64,000 nt of DNA from Nitzschia sp. pyKryTriq1 (GCA_956465555.1 OY101118.1:1881751-1945750); one strand, 5' to 3'; positions 39,101-50,072 are shown, counted from the stretch's first letter. The notes: generated from the sequence alone by a model not told the origin. Program-made: numbers and translations.

Positions 39101-39550
39101 ATCCGACAGGTGAAAGTCCTCATCGTCGTTGTCCAACGTTGAGAACAGAGAATCATCAAGGCCCAAACTCTTTACGAACCTCTGATAATCGTCATCGTCA
39201 TCGTCGAACACTTGGAAGAGAGGTTTTGTCGTGGCTGTGCTAGGTAGGGGCACGGCAGCTACCACGGGCGTGAACTTGGGATTCAACTTTTGAATCTTCT
39301 GCGGTCGATCGGGACGGTGAATACTCAGAGAAGTCGGCTTTGCAGTGGCCGCGGCGAAGGGTGCAGCGCTTTTGGGCCTGGGAATGGGGGCAGAGGCCGG
39401 TAACTTCCGTTTCGATCCTTTCGAGGACGAAGAGGATCCCAAGGCGTACGCACGTGCCTCGGCTTTCAGTCTTGCCTCGTGTTCGGGGTCCAACGGCGAG
39501 GTGTAAACGCCCACCGCTGGAGGGGAAGGAACACTCTTTGCTGGGGCCAT
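36143..39550 (-). CDS. Large Myb/SANT-domain nuclear protein
   Basis: A single exon encodes 1135 aa from ATG 39550. Residues about 115-190 include long Asp/Glu runs (DDDDDDDDDEEEEDLDGEAG). Two Myb/SANT-like repeats lie near residues 535-700: NLFTSGEDNLVLRGVNLYGEKQWILIADRYLPDRSVNIISQRY, then HRWSLEEDLTLLKAVPIMGHMWAELGARLIPHRDRGHLRKRY. The architecture (long acidic disordered N-terminus, SANT in the middle, Pro/Ser/Thr-rich tail with TPKRTNFFSASGTP and many SP/TP sites) resembles GON4L-type transcription regulators. That relation is an inference. The SP/TP-rich C-terminal third suggests proline-directed phosphorylation. Nuclear location is expected from KRKLP and RKRTFKN-type basic clusters. 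Confidence 0.78.
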   Translation of the reverse strand: MAPAKSVPSPPAVGVYTSPLDPEHEARLKAEARAYALGSSSSSKGSKRKLPASAPIPRPKSAAPFAAATAKPTSLSIHRPDRPQKIQKLNPKFTPVVAAVPLPSTATTKPLFQVFDDDDDDYQRFVKSLGLDDSLFSTLDNDDEDFHLSDIEEEDDDDDDDDDEEEEDLDGEAGPGDGTDEGPASKATTEAAEITPSLSSPLSSSPMLLPEFDTDTYNSLEEELGSLLEEDMEAAVQSLMTSKKPGPPSPSSAAVSAAASPKTPKATGKKQVTASSETKNNSPATPLRETARQGTRTQVTYQQSQQLRRLLTRHHQLLVQQAVLAVRAAHMQKLHKDKSDFLSGETADDLAEILDGAVGMLQDLDQNRKDAIRNSIQLSPSGGANEKGRRSLLPRFTDSSEKQEEESGVGDRRLTRSAFSKTLEQNGVVGTKRTAFDIPGLMKLKETFSTIDKSVEGVKGSTNILDSTTHTEACKLVLRLAAANVDESYIPGVSDLADNFCDSKECLGEGFEPPCSEEQQMFLRRNRNLFTSGEDNLVLRGVNLYGEKQWILIADRYLPDRSVNIISQRYSKLCVMLYKANGIDIDSKGNLEEPPKLESVDDIDESRVKELELSTVEPPAILNVHRWSLEEDLTLLKAVPIMGHMWAELGARLIPHRDRGHLRKRYQVLERRVKATVARSSKSDPVSLKVPRQQGTVRKSDNSTVHTKQPLLKSATKQVLNRGLAKKAPARKSVSGEPPMSIEKAAASLAFLRPVNERQEGLNKSMGEVKDGPESKGPPKKASPLPSVQDPPQQKQPSTPPKALKTAASPGASRLDLHLNDQTSSRAAFERLVEGTNEEWSQMSRMKRMLENDAESQAADAIVSHLAKSPGPRAPAAKLPQIHLDSNSMSGLSILQSEASKQVPPNNTDKNMRAAAETSIISRVLGGASKEVDSETKQSEKTDSPSTAWAKFDKSPRKRTFKNISKPATPAPPTTPKRTNFFSASGTPIGLSPGFRPSPGMSRDAGAITLTPNPTYSPAPSAVMRLMSEPTGDEIRFCDFQISEESRKGLEEVEAEIEQAHDPTPPPLTPCKNSLMIDEFDAIEAISALNSLSNSPFRPPRRNGEEETDNGGKRSLFASVVGGIKEKDPKARLQF

Positions 39551-40125
39551 CGCAGAAGACGCAGCAACGTATGAGAAGTCGCTCGAAGAATATCGCGATT
39601 CTCTTCGAAGATGAGCTTTCCTGTTGGCGGACTCCCACTTCGGCTATGTATAGCAATGGTAATGTTGTGGGCCGGTTGGTTATGCAAACTCTGTGTACGA
39701 GTAGGGCTGAAGAAAAGCAACTCTCAATGCAAATAAGGGAAGCATCATTCTGTTGCAACCACGCGCCATGGTCGTAAAAAGCTGGGTGTAGCACCGTACG
39801 AGTAACGAGAAACACTGATCCAGCGATTGCGTAGAGCACACGTAGAAGATGGTACTGATTGCACTCGCGCCATGCGGACCATCCAGCCAATGCCCTTCGC
39901 GGGCGATTTTCGGAGATCTCTAGGGAGTCGGGAAACAATGATGTAAAAATGGAAGTGGTGTAAAAAATTGGCATAAAATCATAAAAAATGGTTATTTTTA
40001 ATCGTTCATTTTTGGACAATCATATTTTCCGTAGCTCTAAACCATTGAAACCGCGCCCAACACCCCCAACGACTCCGTGTTTTTCTACGTCAGTTTCCTA
40101 CCACCACCGATGTGTCAATTTTTTT

Positions 40126-40136
40126 GCGCCAAAAAT
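40126..40136 (-). promoter_or_regulatory. Possible E2F/DP site
   Basis: On the minus strand the sequence reads TTTTTGGCGCA, which fits the TTTSSCGC consensus of E2F. It lies about 580 bp upstream of the Myb/SANT start. A single match this short occurs by chance, so this is only a pointer. Confidence 0.25.
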
Positions 40137-40538
40137 GGACGTGTGAGGGAGGGTCTGTGTCAGTGCGAGGGAGGAGCGCGCAAGCGGGAAACACAAGTCC
40201 AAAGCGTTTTCCACCTACAATTCGACAGGATAGGATAGGATCATTCAGTTTCTACCGATTGTAGTATCAACGACTGTTCCCCTTTTGGATTCATAATCTT
40301 CTTTCAAGCCTCCTAGCCGTATTTATTGGTCCCTGTTAGACATGACACTACCAGGGATCAATAAATAGCTACAAGAGATGTACCACAAGGCGCAAGAGCT
40401 CATGAAAAGAAAAATTCCCTTCGTGGCAGAAAGCAAGGCACCTTCATTTACACTTCATTCCAATAGTTTGACACCTGGCTTTCAGTTTCTGCACTTTGTT
40501 TGACTGTGAGACATTTTGGTGAACACTTCACTTTTGGG

Positions 40539-40656
40539 ATTTGCTTCCAGCAATCACGAGGATTTAGTACGTAAGGCTCTCGGCCCTGTTAAAATCGCCT
40601 GATAATATACGCGTGGTACAATTCTACATCTTAAATACGACCGTGGAAAACGCTGT
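40539..40656 (+). repeat. Dispersed repeat, copy B
   Basis: Matches copy A at 30145-30264 along its whole length (ATTTGCTTCCAGCAATCACG through GACCGTGGAAAACGCTGTA). It sits in the divergent gap between the Myb/SANT gene and GRASP. Confidence 0.85.
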
Positions 40657-41011
40657 ATTTACCAGTACAAGGTGTACATCCATACCGCGGCATAAACCGC
40701 TTTTCCGCTTTCAACGCGCGCGGTGAAACCAAAACCGCGATTTTCTTTTTTTGGTAAAACGCGCAACACGCAAATGCGCGGAGAAAGCGGAAAAAGGTGA
40801 AAAATATTCTTGTGGCCCCGCTCTTGCGCAAAGCGGTTTGTTGATGATACTGTACTTGCGATTTGAGACGACGATGTACTAAAACTTGTAGCAGATTCGA
40901 TTCGAGGAGTCTTCAAGATATCATCAAATATCCTACGATTATTGTCGGGTTGGAGCATATCACCGAGGAGTAACTGTACAAGTACCTGGTACGGTACGTG
41001 TTACCTGTACC

Positions 41012-42310
41012 ATGGGCAACGCACCTCCAAGTGCAGAGAACGGCGATGATTTCGCCGAATTCGACGGCATCGAAACACTGGGCTACCGAGTGCTTGGTGT
41101 GCAGCCAAACTCTCCTGCTTCCAAGGCGGGGCTGGTTAGTTTCTTTGATTTTCTGGTCGGTGTGAATGGTATGATGCTCCTTGGGAGCGGTGAAGGTCTG
41201 GAGGAGGGCGAAGAATACAATGATATTGATTTTCCAGCCCTGCTTCACGAGAACAAAGGGAATGTAATCGAGCTATGTAAGTGTGTTCAATCCATGTTCC
41301 ATAATATCTTGAAAGAACACTGATGTTCCTTGGGCGATCCCTGACAATTGTGATTGTGATCATCGAACCATTGTGAACTTGTATAGTGGTTTGGAACATC
41401 AAGGTACGCATAGTTTACTGCCTCTTCTCGGCTTCTTTTTGTCTTTCCCTGTCGACTTAGACAGCTTGTTCTCTTCTCCCTGCTTTAGGCCCAAGAGAAG
41501 CGACTGGTAGAACTGACGCCAAACGACGACTGGGATGGGGCGGGATTATTAGGAGTGACCATAAAGCTTGACAATTATGGTGGGGCAGATGAGCGTTTGA
41601 TAAGAGTATTGGATGTTGAAGAGGGTTCTCCGGCTGCTCAAGCGGGTTTGGTGAAGGAAAAGGACTTTATGCTGGGAACAACGACTACAAATTTTAACAC
41701 GTCTGCCATCCTTGCTGCGGTTTTGGAAGAATATATTGATCAAGTTGTTGAAATCTATGTCTACAACTCGGACTCCGACATGGTTCGCGTCGTTGGACTC
41801 ATGCCAAGTTTTGCTTGGGGTGGGGCAGGTTTGCTTGGGGCAGAAGTAGGGACGGGCTATCTGCATCGACTACCAAATTCATGCCGTTCAACAATCGGTC
41901 AGTCGATCGAACGCAAAGTGCGGTGGACAAATGGTGATTCAGGTGATGGTGGAGAAACTGGAAATGCAGCAATGGTTGAGATGGAACCTCATCTGGAAAT
42001 GGAAGTAGAGAAAGACGAACTTACTGGCTACTCAAATCCCGAGGATGGTACACGGCAACCTCACGAACTAGGCACAACCGAAGAGCCAACAGTTCCTACA
42101 AAGAACGAGAAGGCGGCTGACGTTTCTTACTCTGATTTTATATGTCGGTCCAACGATGACGACCGAGAAACCACTAGCGATCAAAATGTCACTCAGACGG
42201 AAGATGCAGTAGACTTTTTTTCAGAACCGCCTCCGGAGACAGGATCTGATACGGCAATTTCTCCAACAGAGACGGCCTTCTTGCCAGCTCCGCCTAAGAT
42301 GAACTACTAA
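41012..42310 (+). CDS. GRASP-family Golgi reassembly stacking protein, three exons
   Basis: Exons 41012..41276, 41387..41403 (17 nt) and 41489..42310 (367 aa). MGNAPPSAE carries an N-terminal Gly suited to myristoylation, as in GRASP55/65. Two PDZ-like GRASP repeats follow: GYRVLGVQPNSPASKAGLVSFFDFLVGVNG (residues about 28-57) and IRVLDVEEGSPAAQAGLVKEKDFMLG (about 128-153), each with its companion strand region, DDWDGAGLLGV and FAWGGAGLLGAEVG. The C-terminal 150 residues are acidic, Thr/Glu-rich and disordered, like the regulatory tail of animal GRASPs. The role is tethering of Golgi membranes and unconventional secretion. The 17-nt exon encodes the VWNIK strand that links the PDZ repeats. 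Confidence 0.92.
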
Positions 42311-43152
42311 TCGATCCTCGATGAAATTTTGTTCGTTGCATACAGCTATCTTTCGCCAGAAATAGTTCCGATTGAGCCGCAGCCGATTGTGGACACCTCT
42401 CAACTGTTCATCAGGTGAGCTCATTCCTCCAAAAGCGTGGAACCTTGCCGACACCGAGTCTTTCTAGCGTTTGGGGGCAAACTGGTCGATGAAAGAAGTA
42501 GAATTCTTTAAGTGTTCGCCTCTTATGATCTCCATTTGTCACTTTCGAAGTGATGTTCTGGTCAAGCCACTCAGGACAACCACTGCCCCCTGTTCCTGTG
42601 AGATTGTTTATTGTGTTGTGTGTCTACCACGAGACTATCGCGGATCGCGGCCATGGTCAAAATTCAAAATCTACTTCAGGCGGGCGGAAGGACGTACCGG
42701 GTACCGGTACGTCGCAGTCTGTGAGCTGTGCGTGAGGAGCGAGAGGAGTAGTCGTCGTCGTAGTAGTCTGCCTACAGAGTATTGTACGTGCACAGTACCG
42801 GTACAGTACCAGTACTGTACGTGTACAAGTACAAGGTACCAAAATGATGGAGGAATACCCCCGAGTAGACAACCAGAGGATATAATTAACAATTTTTATA
42901 GTACCAAGTACGTATTGTTCATAGGGGTCTGTCTGCTCTTTTTCGTGGAAAGCCGACGCCGACACGCGACGATGGCCGAAGGGAGCGACTGATGTTGGAT
43001 CTTCTTCGCGTTGCCTGCCGTAAGCCGTAACCCGTAGCAATAATATTTTTGCATGTTGTAGCAGTATTCAATCAGTACTCAGTCCATTACCTTACTATCT
43101 CGATCCTCGTTTTGACCTCCTCCCTTGGCCCGTGGAACCCTCCAAATTTGTC
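42311..43152. other. Intergenic region with GTAC island
   Basis: Between two plus-strand genes, with dense GTAC/ACCGGT words at 42690-42840 (GTACCGGTAC at 42701-42710) and a short (GTC/GTA) run at about 42752-42768. No gene recognised. Confidence 0.6.
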
Positions 43153-43489
43153 ATGATTGCAGTCACGTCAAAGGTCGTCTTCCTCCATCAGCGGATGGCA
43201 GCGTCGACGGTAAGCCGAACACAACGAATTTTCGCAGTTCCATTACTCCTCTCACTTCATGAATAATTGCTTCCAGGTACGTCGGATGTTTGCATCGGAG
43301 GTCCCAGCGAAGCCAATTCCGAAACCAGGGGCTGGTCTATTTGGGAGAATCTCCTCCTTTCTGGTTGGCGCGGGAGTAACTGCTTTGGGCACTCAGTTCT
43401 ACATTTACCAAGAGTTATCATTTGGAAACAAGATGGTCCTCGAGAAACAAAAGGAACTAGAGAAACGGCTGGAAAAGCTGGAAAAGTAG
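43153..43489 (+). CDS. Small single-span mitochondrial-type membrane protein, two exons
   Basis: Exons 43153..43209 and 43277..43489 (89 aa), joined in phase by ACG|GTAAGC and TTCCAG. The N-terminus (MIAVTSKVVFLHQRMAASTVRRMFASE) is basic and amphipathic without acidic residues, like a mitochondrial presequence. A short hydrophobic segment ISSFLVGAGVTALGTQFYIY (about residues 47-66) is the likely span, and the C-terminus is a short charged helix (MVLEKQKELEKRLEKLEK). The layout resembles small inner-membrane accessory proteins, but I cannot assign a family. The stop is 55 bp from the convergent alpha/beta-hydrolase stop. Confidence 0.65.
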
Positions 43490-43544
43490 ATTTCAATTAA
43501 AAATTTAGGCTGCTACTCTACTAGCTTGAAGAGTTACACGAACC

Positions 43545-46121
43545 TCAGTACATTGCCCGACCCTCAACTTTCTCGCACAAGCGATTGCAAGCCACGGCAA
43601 TGGGTGGTAGAAGGCTTGGATCTTCCGTGAATGCGCCGTGAATTTTTCCTCGAAAAACGCAGGCATTAAAATCACCACTCTCTTCGAAGAACTTGTCATC
43701 AAGAGCATCAGCATCGCAAATCGAAATCCCTTTCGATCGGAAATAACTCTCCACTTTTTTCGCCGGAACCAGAGCATCATCGTCGCTCAGGAACACAGTG
43801 CACGGGCACGAAACTTGGTCCACAAAAAGTGAGATCCAAGCCCAGGGAAAAGCCCGTTGAATCGTCCAATTGATTATCATATCTGTTCGAATCATGAAGG
43901 AAACTGTACCTGGATCAGGTCGCGAATAGACGAAATTTTTCGTCAGCCTAGGGTGATGTAAGCAGTAGCAGATGGGGTCCAGGAACAACGCTGCAGCAAC
44001 AATAGAAGGAGTGTACTTGCAGACATAGCTCAACCATGAAGTACCATAGGAATGCCCGCAAAAGGTCGCCTTAGGGTACCGGTGCGTCGCAAGCATCGCT
44101 GTCATCTTGAATTCGATGTGTGAGAGAGAGTGAAGCTCAAAGGTGCAATTGCCATCGTAGATGAGGTGAGGAAACTTACAGTACTTGCCACAACTGCTGG
44201 GCTCAGAACAGAGTTGGGACCCTGCCAAGGCCGAAATCCAGAAACGTATGGGATCTCTGGCAGAAGAATTGGCCTTCCAGTTTCCAAGAAATAATCGATC
44301 AATTGTATGTACGCAATGAGGCCTATTCCGATGCCGTGGATAAAAACGATGGGCATTTTTTTCTTTTTGTTGCTTCCTGAATCAGTTTCGTCATCTGGTG
44401 CCCCTGCGAAATGATAATATGCCACTGGTCCCACATGTCGTTTTTGGAAACCTCGATTCTTCAGCATTATCCGTAGTGGAATCTCCGACCCCAGCAGTAC
44501 GAACAAATGAAATCCCAGCGGGTAGGTTGCGATCTTGTTTGTCGTTGGTTGGTGGGGCGTGCAATTCATGGGTTGGCATTGAGGTAGGTTGGCCATTGTA
44601 TGAGAGAAAAAACCCATCGATGAGGAAAATCGGTTTCTACGAGACGAGGCAAAGAGGAAAAGAATACAAAGAAGCGTTCCTACCTGTAGCAGTGGATCAG
44701 CACTATACTTCGCGTAGCGTTGGGGTTCTTTTTGCGGAAACAGAGCTTGTCCGCGATCAGCAAGAGCACCCGTGGCGTTGACAAAAGCATGAGTGGCACG
44801 CTGCTCGAGTTGGGTTAGCGCGTCGTAAGACTCTGTAACCTTCCTCATTAGAGCAGCCATTTGGCCCGAAGGCACAGCGTATGGCATTTCTCTCATGCGA
44901 TTCAACATTGCCCTGTTCCCGCGCAACTGCTCCATCAACGCATTTCGGCGTTCAGAAAGAAAATTGGCTGTTTCTAGGCGTTCCTTCATTCCCTTTACGG
45001 AGTTCCAAGCTTCTGACAGTTGACTGGACGTGGCTTGACTCAAGGCCGACAGATGTTTATCCATACTTGAACCAGGTTGAATGAAAGTCTCATAAACAAT
45101 CTGAGCCGATTCCTCCGCCTGATGAGCCTTCTCAGCCAAAATGTTTCGAAAATCCTGCACCGGATGGAATTCGGCATTCTCGATCATACTTCTGTACCTA
45201 TCGTATCGATCTTTGTATGACTCGAAGAGGTTGGAAAAGAATGTTGGTTCCTCGCGTTGATTGTCCACCGAAAAGCGAAACACTTGGAAATCACGCTGAT
45301 TAGAAATCATATGACGCTAGATCTCATTCCCTGGTCTCATTCGACTTACTTTGACGTGGACGCGGTCGTCGCCGTTGTACAGAGCTTGTGACGTCGGACG
45401 CCGAGGTGATCGTGTCATCGTCGTCCCTATCCTCCGAGTGTCGAACCGGTTTCGACGGGCTCTCTTCGGCTTCCTCGTTTGGATTGTCGTTTTCGTCCAC
45501 AATATCTACATTCGATGTAGATCGAGGAATCTCCGTTTCGACATTCTCACCATAAACTTGCAGGCTAATTTGGTACTCTAAATCCTCCAAGAAAACCTCA
45601 AGATCATGCAATTCTTCTGTTGTCAAGTGTTCTTGGTTGCGGCCATCAAACATTGACCAGCAAAGGAAATCGTAGACATCGTACCTCGAGATCCTCTCAA
45701 TAGGCTGATCGAAAAACCACCCACTGATAAACTTGATAGGGTCGTCTTGTTCGGTCTCCATAATCTGATCCCACAATAGTTTCCTATCTTCGTGGTCCAT
45801 CATTGGTGCCGCACTCAGCGACGCCTCCAATGGATCTTTGCGCTGCAGGTACCAGATCTTCATTTTACAAGCGATGAAAAACAGAGCTTCAATGACACAC
45901 CACACATCCATTATTCGGCTTGCATTGTTCATATGATCTGCCAGTCGTGCCAGCCACGGAACGTAGTGTTGTAAGGTCAGATAGACCGTTTCTGGGAAGT
46001 ATAGACATAAATCTCGTAATAACATCAGCAGAATATAAATATACGCGATCGGAGCCACCATAAAACAACAGATCCAAAGAATTGCCCATGGAGACCACAT
46101 CCCGATCGCACCCATTTCCAT
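43545..46121 (-). CDS. Membrane-anchored alpha/beta hydrolase, three exons
   Basis: Exons are complement of 45350..46121, 44180..45282 and 43545..44105 (811 aa, phases consistent). Residues 1-110 have two or three membrane segments (WAILWICCFMVAPIAYIYILLMLL). The region FFDQPIERISRYDVYDFLCWSMFDGR precedes an acidic linker. The hydrolase is C-terminal: IVFIHGIGIGLIAYIQLIDY (oxyanion HG), GHSYGTSWLSYVCKY with the nucleophilic Ser, the Asp of SDDDALVPAKKV and the His of GKIHGAF. It is probably a lipase or esterase of unknown substrate. The acceptor at 45283 has a weak pyrimidine tract; exon 1 and exons 2-3 could be two transcripts, but phase and order favour one gene. Confidence 0.78.
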
Positions 46122-47024
46122 TGGTAACTATTAGAGCGGCGACAAAGTAGTGTAGATGTAGGTGTGCGTGTAGGTGTGCGTGTCAGTGTCAGTACAAGTC
46201 ATTGCTTGAGCAAAGGGTCGATGAGGCAATTTAAAGGAAGTCAAGCTTCGAAAACTTACATCGTGTACACTGATCGACTTTGAATTCTTTCTTGAATAAT
46301 AATATTGACTCAGGCCGGGATCCGTACATTGTAGATTCTTTGGAATTTTGGATGACCGACTCGTCGATGCTCGTCGTTTCAGTACCTGCATCTTTCAGAC
46401 ATCGGCGGTGGGCTACTACCAATGCGATCGATTTATTCTCAGGCGGGGCAAGACTACTGGTAGAGTTGTTTGCAATGAAATATTATGTACGAGTACTGTA
46501 CCGGTACAAGTATCGGAAGGCTGAAGTAAACGACCTTCTACTCTATTCTCGCTCGGTACAAGTAGTCGGTACTGTAGTCGGTAGTGGGGGTACCGGTACC
46601 GGTACTGTAGTCAGTGTGTGCTTGTACTCTCTCCCCGAGTACTTACCGGTACTGTACCGGTGTACGAGTACGAGTGACACCCGTGCGTTTGTCGAGGTCG
46701 AACTGATGAGAAGTCGGGGAACAACTTCAAACCTCTGCGATCGCAGGCCACCGTACAGCGCACAGACAGGTGTGGTCGGTACGTACAGAAACCGTACATA
46801 CCAGCAGGTACATCTCTCTCGTACGGACTGACTTGAGACTGCATGATACTGTACCGTACCGGTACCAGGTACCGTACTTGTACAGTCCCGGTACAGTCCG
46901 TACCTGTAATCCCGCGATAATACATCCCTCGCTACTGTACTTGTACCAGTACCAGGTGCTGGTACTACAGTACTGCTGGTACTCTCTCTCTACTCTACTC
47001 TCTCCTCTACTACTAGTAGTAGAG

Positions 47025-47059
<35 letters not shown>

Positions 47060-47473
47060 GGGTAGAGAGCACTCTAGCTAGAGAGTAGTCGTATACTCTC
47101 TACTACTAGAGAGTAGAGCTACTAGAGAGAGTAGATGGCAACCGGTATCCTCTACACGTAATAGAGCCTCCCTCGACTAGAGAGAACTTTTAGTAGTAGT
47201 AGGGCAGAGAGAGATTAGTGTCTAGAGTGGTAATAGTTGAACATATAAACATGAAGTGGTACACTCGTAATAGTGGGACATCAAAGATGATTTCGGGATT
47301 GACCATCCGACGAGGCCTTGTAACATCCGGAACCATCTCGCTTGCCCTTGCTTCAATGGTGTACGGCAAGTTAGTGATCCTACTGTACACTTACCGGTAC
47401 ACGTACTCTTTATTACGAATATACTAGAGTAGACCTGTAGGGTGTCGCACAACGACAAAGCGTCTTTTAATTA
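46122..47473. other. Intergenic region dominated by GTAC words and GAGA/TACTAGTAG repeats
   Basis: GTAC/ACCGGT words run from about 46485 to 46980 (GTACCGGTACCGGTAC at 46590-46605). A CTACTAGTAGTAGAG/(GA)n tract spans about 46980-47200. A GTGTGCGTGTAGGTGTGCGT repeat is at about 46157-46182. Open frames cross these repeats and are not credible genes. Confidence 0.65.
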
Positions 47474-50072
47474 TTATGAACTGGTGCTGGCAGCATCGTC
47501 CTTCCCTAGACTTGGAAGTCTCGATTTGCGTCCGCCACTACCTCGTTTGATAACTTCTAGATTGCCTCGGGCTCCATCCTCCTTGTTGATGACAGGTCGC
47601 TTCGGTTTCGTGCCCTTTTTTATCAATTCTCGCACTTCGTCTCCTGTGAGCGTTTCGTATTCCAACAAGGTCTTGGCCAGCAAGTGATGCTGCCGCTGAT
47701 ACTTCGACAATAAATCCTTGGCGCGTTTGTAAGAAGCATCTGTCAATTTTTTCACCTCCGAGTCAATCTTATTGCGTGTCACTTCCGATGCATGTTCCTC
47801 TCCCGTTTGACCACCATAATTGACCAACCCAATTTCTTCGCTGAATCCATATTTGGTAACCATATTCCGGGCAATCCGAGTCGCATTGACAATATCACTC
47901 ATTGCCCCAGATGTAGTATCTTCCCGTCCGAAAATAAGCTCTTCGGCGACGCGGCCTCCCATAGATACATCCATCATGGCCTTCATTTCTTTAAAAGACT
48001 GTGATGTCTGGTCGCCATCGGGCAACATAGTTACCATTCCCAACGCTTGGCCCCGTGGCATGATGGTGGCCTTGTGAACTTTGGTAAAACGAAAAGCAAA
48101 AGACGACCAAGTAAGTGAGATTATTCTATACGCACATGAAAGTAGTGAGGTTCTCCTCTACTTACTTGGCATGGCCCCGTCTGTCAAGACTGCCACCAAG
48201 GCGTGGCCCGCCTCGTGATACGCGGTGCATTTTGCGGTTTCCTTTGTAATAACAGCCGTCTTTCGTTCCGCACCCATCAGAATCTTGTCTTTGGCATATT
48301 CGAATACCTCCATATTGATACTAGGAAGTCCATCGACCGATGCCTTGAGAGCAGCTTGATTCATCAAATTGAACAAATCGGCACCACTAAAGCCAGTCGT
48401 TCCTCGTGCTAACACATTGAGATCAACATCGGCGTTCAACTTTGTCTTTTTGGCGTACATTTCCAAAATTTCCTTGCGTCCCCCGACGTCCGGTAAGGGC
48501 ACGGTAATATGTTTGTCGAATCGTCCGGGACGTAGCAAGGCTGTATCGAGGGATTCCATAAAGTTGGTAGCCCCAATCACAATGATACCACTATTGTCTT
48601 CGAACCCGTCCATTTGCACCAACAATTCATTCAAAGTCATTTTCAACGCCGACTGATCCTTGAGTTTTCTGGTTCCGCCCACGGCATCGATCTCGTCAAT
48701 AAAAATGATGCATGGCGACTTCTTTTTGGCGGCTTCAAACAATTCCCTAACCCTTTTTGCGCCCAAACCGACATATACTTCCTCAAACTGACTACCACTG
48801 CTAAAGAAAAATGGAACGTCGGCTTCTCCTGCAATTGCCTTGGCCAACAAAGTTTTCCCAGTACCTGGTGGGCCCGTTAAAAGCAATCCTCTGCAAACGC
48901 AATGAGGAAGTTAGCGATGCTTTCTGGTCAAGCAAAAAAGATAGAAAAGGTCCAAGTCCAAGCACGACGTACCGTGGGAGCTTTCCTCCGAGACGAGTGA
49001 ACTTGGTCGGGTTCTTCAAATACATGACAATTTCTTGTAGCTCCGCCTTGGCTTCATCGACTCCTTTGACGTCGTCAAATGTTACATTTGACTTATCTTG
49101 TACCTGCTGGACATGTTTGCTGTTGGAGTTCATTCCAAGTCCCCGCCCGACACCCTTTTCATCCATCAAGGCCGAGAGAGCTGACACTACTACAAAGGCA
49201 ATCAAAACTCGTCCCGTCAACGCAATCAATGCAGCCCTTGTGGACGTCGGATTGTGCATCTGCACATGAACAGGGTGCTTGGGACTGTTGCCCAACGCCG
49301 GCCCCCCAGCGCCTCCACCGAGGGGCGAAGCCCCCGCCATCGCGGTCATTCCTGCAGCTCCTGCCCCACCATGCAACAAATCAATCAATCCCGCCACCTG
49401 TTCTCCCTTGGTTCGTTTGCGCGATTGTTCCAGAAATGTGTCCACGCCCACGATAGGGTCGTGTTCTTGCAACCGTGCCACCAGGTCGTCCAGGTCAAAA
49501 CTGGAATGCCGTTGTGTTTGACGAAGTGCTTGCAAATATAAGACGGCGATCCGTTGGTCCAACGCGAAATGGCGAAACATGGGATGTGACACTCGGTCAA
49601 CGACGACGAGCGGATGTGTCGCCACGAGTTTACTCAAGAATTCATACTGCGCCTGCGGGTCGTTGGGCCGGGAGTTTGCCACCGTTTCGAGACCCTTCAG
49701 TTGCAAGTTCTCCCATTTCGAATTGATGGTATTGGATAGGCTAAACAGTGAACGGTTCTGGTGTTGTTGCAGAGTGGGCAATTGGAAACGTAGACTGCTC
49801 GTCCCTCCGTTCCACGTGACAAACCGAGGAAGGCTGTGAAAGCTACGAACGCTAGTATATGAGCCACCGGCTGCAGATAATCTTCCCTGGTGCAATTCTC
49901 TCAGCTTGCTAAAGTCCTGTCGGTGTTTAGAATGCGTCGCAATGGCGAATAATATAAGGAATGAGAGATCGAGGCACCTCGGCGAGAATCTCAATCAACA
50001 CCAACAAACAACAAGAACAAGAACAACGCTTACATGATAGCGAAGCTGCCCAGCGTGCAACTGTCCAGCCAT
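47474..50072 (-). CDS. Mitochondrial i-AAA protease (YME1/FtsH type), four exons
   Basis: Exons are complement of 50034..50072, 48973..49916, 48166..48890 and 47474..48078 (770 aa). The junctions restore [17 protein letters not shown] and [19 protein letters not shown] long N-terminal region precedes a single membrane span ([23 protein letters not shown]), the i-AAA layout. The AAA module has Walker A GPPGTGKT, pore motif YVG in [16 protein letters not shown], Walker B IIFIDEID and the second region of homology [20 protein letters not shown]. The peptidase has the zinc motif HEAGH. The enzyme degrades misfolded and short-lived inner-membrane proteins from the intermembrane-space side. The 13-codon first exon is supported by phase and donor, less by homology. 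Confidence 0.92.

Larger units (their letters stand above)
39551..41011. other. 1.5-kb divergent intergenic region
   Basis: Upstream of both the Myb/SANT gene and GRASP. It holds an E2F-like word (40126-40136), the second copy of the dispersed repeat (40539-40656), CGCG-rich sequence at about 40680-40830 and GTAC words just before the GRASP start (about 40975-41008). No coding frame is supported. Confidence 0.55.

Noticed and set aside
30145-40656. Reading the two dispersed repeat copies as LTRs of one 10-kb element
   Set aside because: Several unrelated, intact housekeeping genes on both strands lie between them and no retroelement protein is present.
45308-45310. ATG at 45310 as start of a separate hydrolase gene
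   Set aside because: The region preceding it continues the same protein family pattern, and an in-phase intron joins the upstream membrane domain; kept as an alternative only.
46280-46831. 183-codon plus-strand frame
   Set aside because: More than half of it is translation of GTAC/ACCGGT repeats, giving Tyr/Arg/Val-rich low-complexity peptide.
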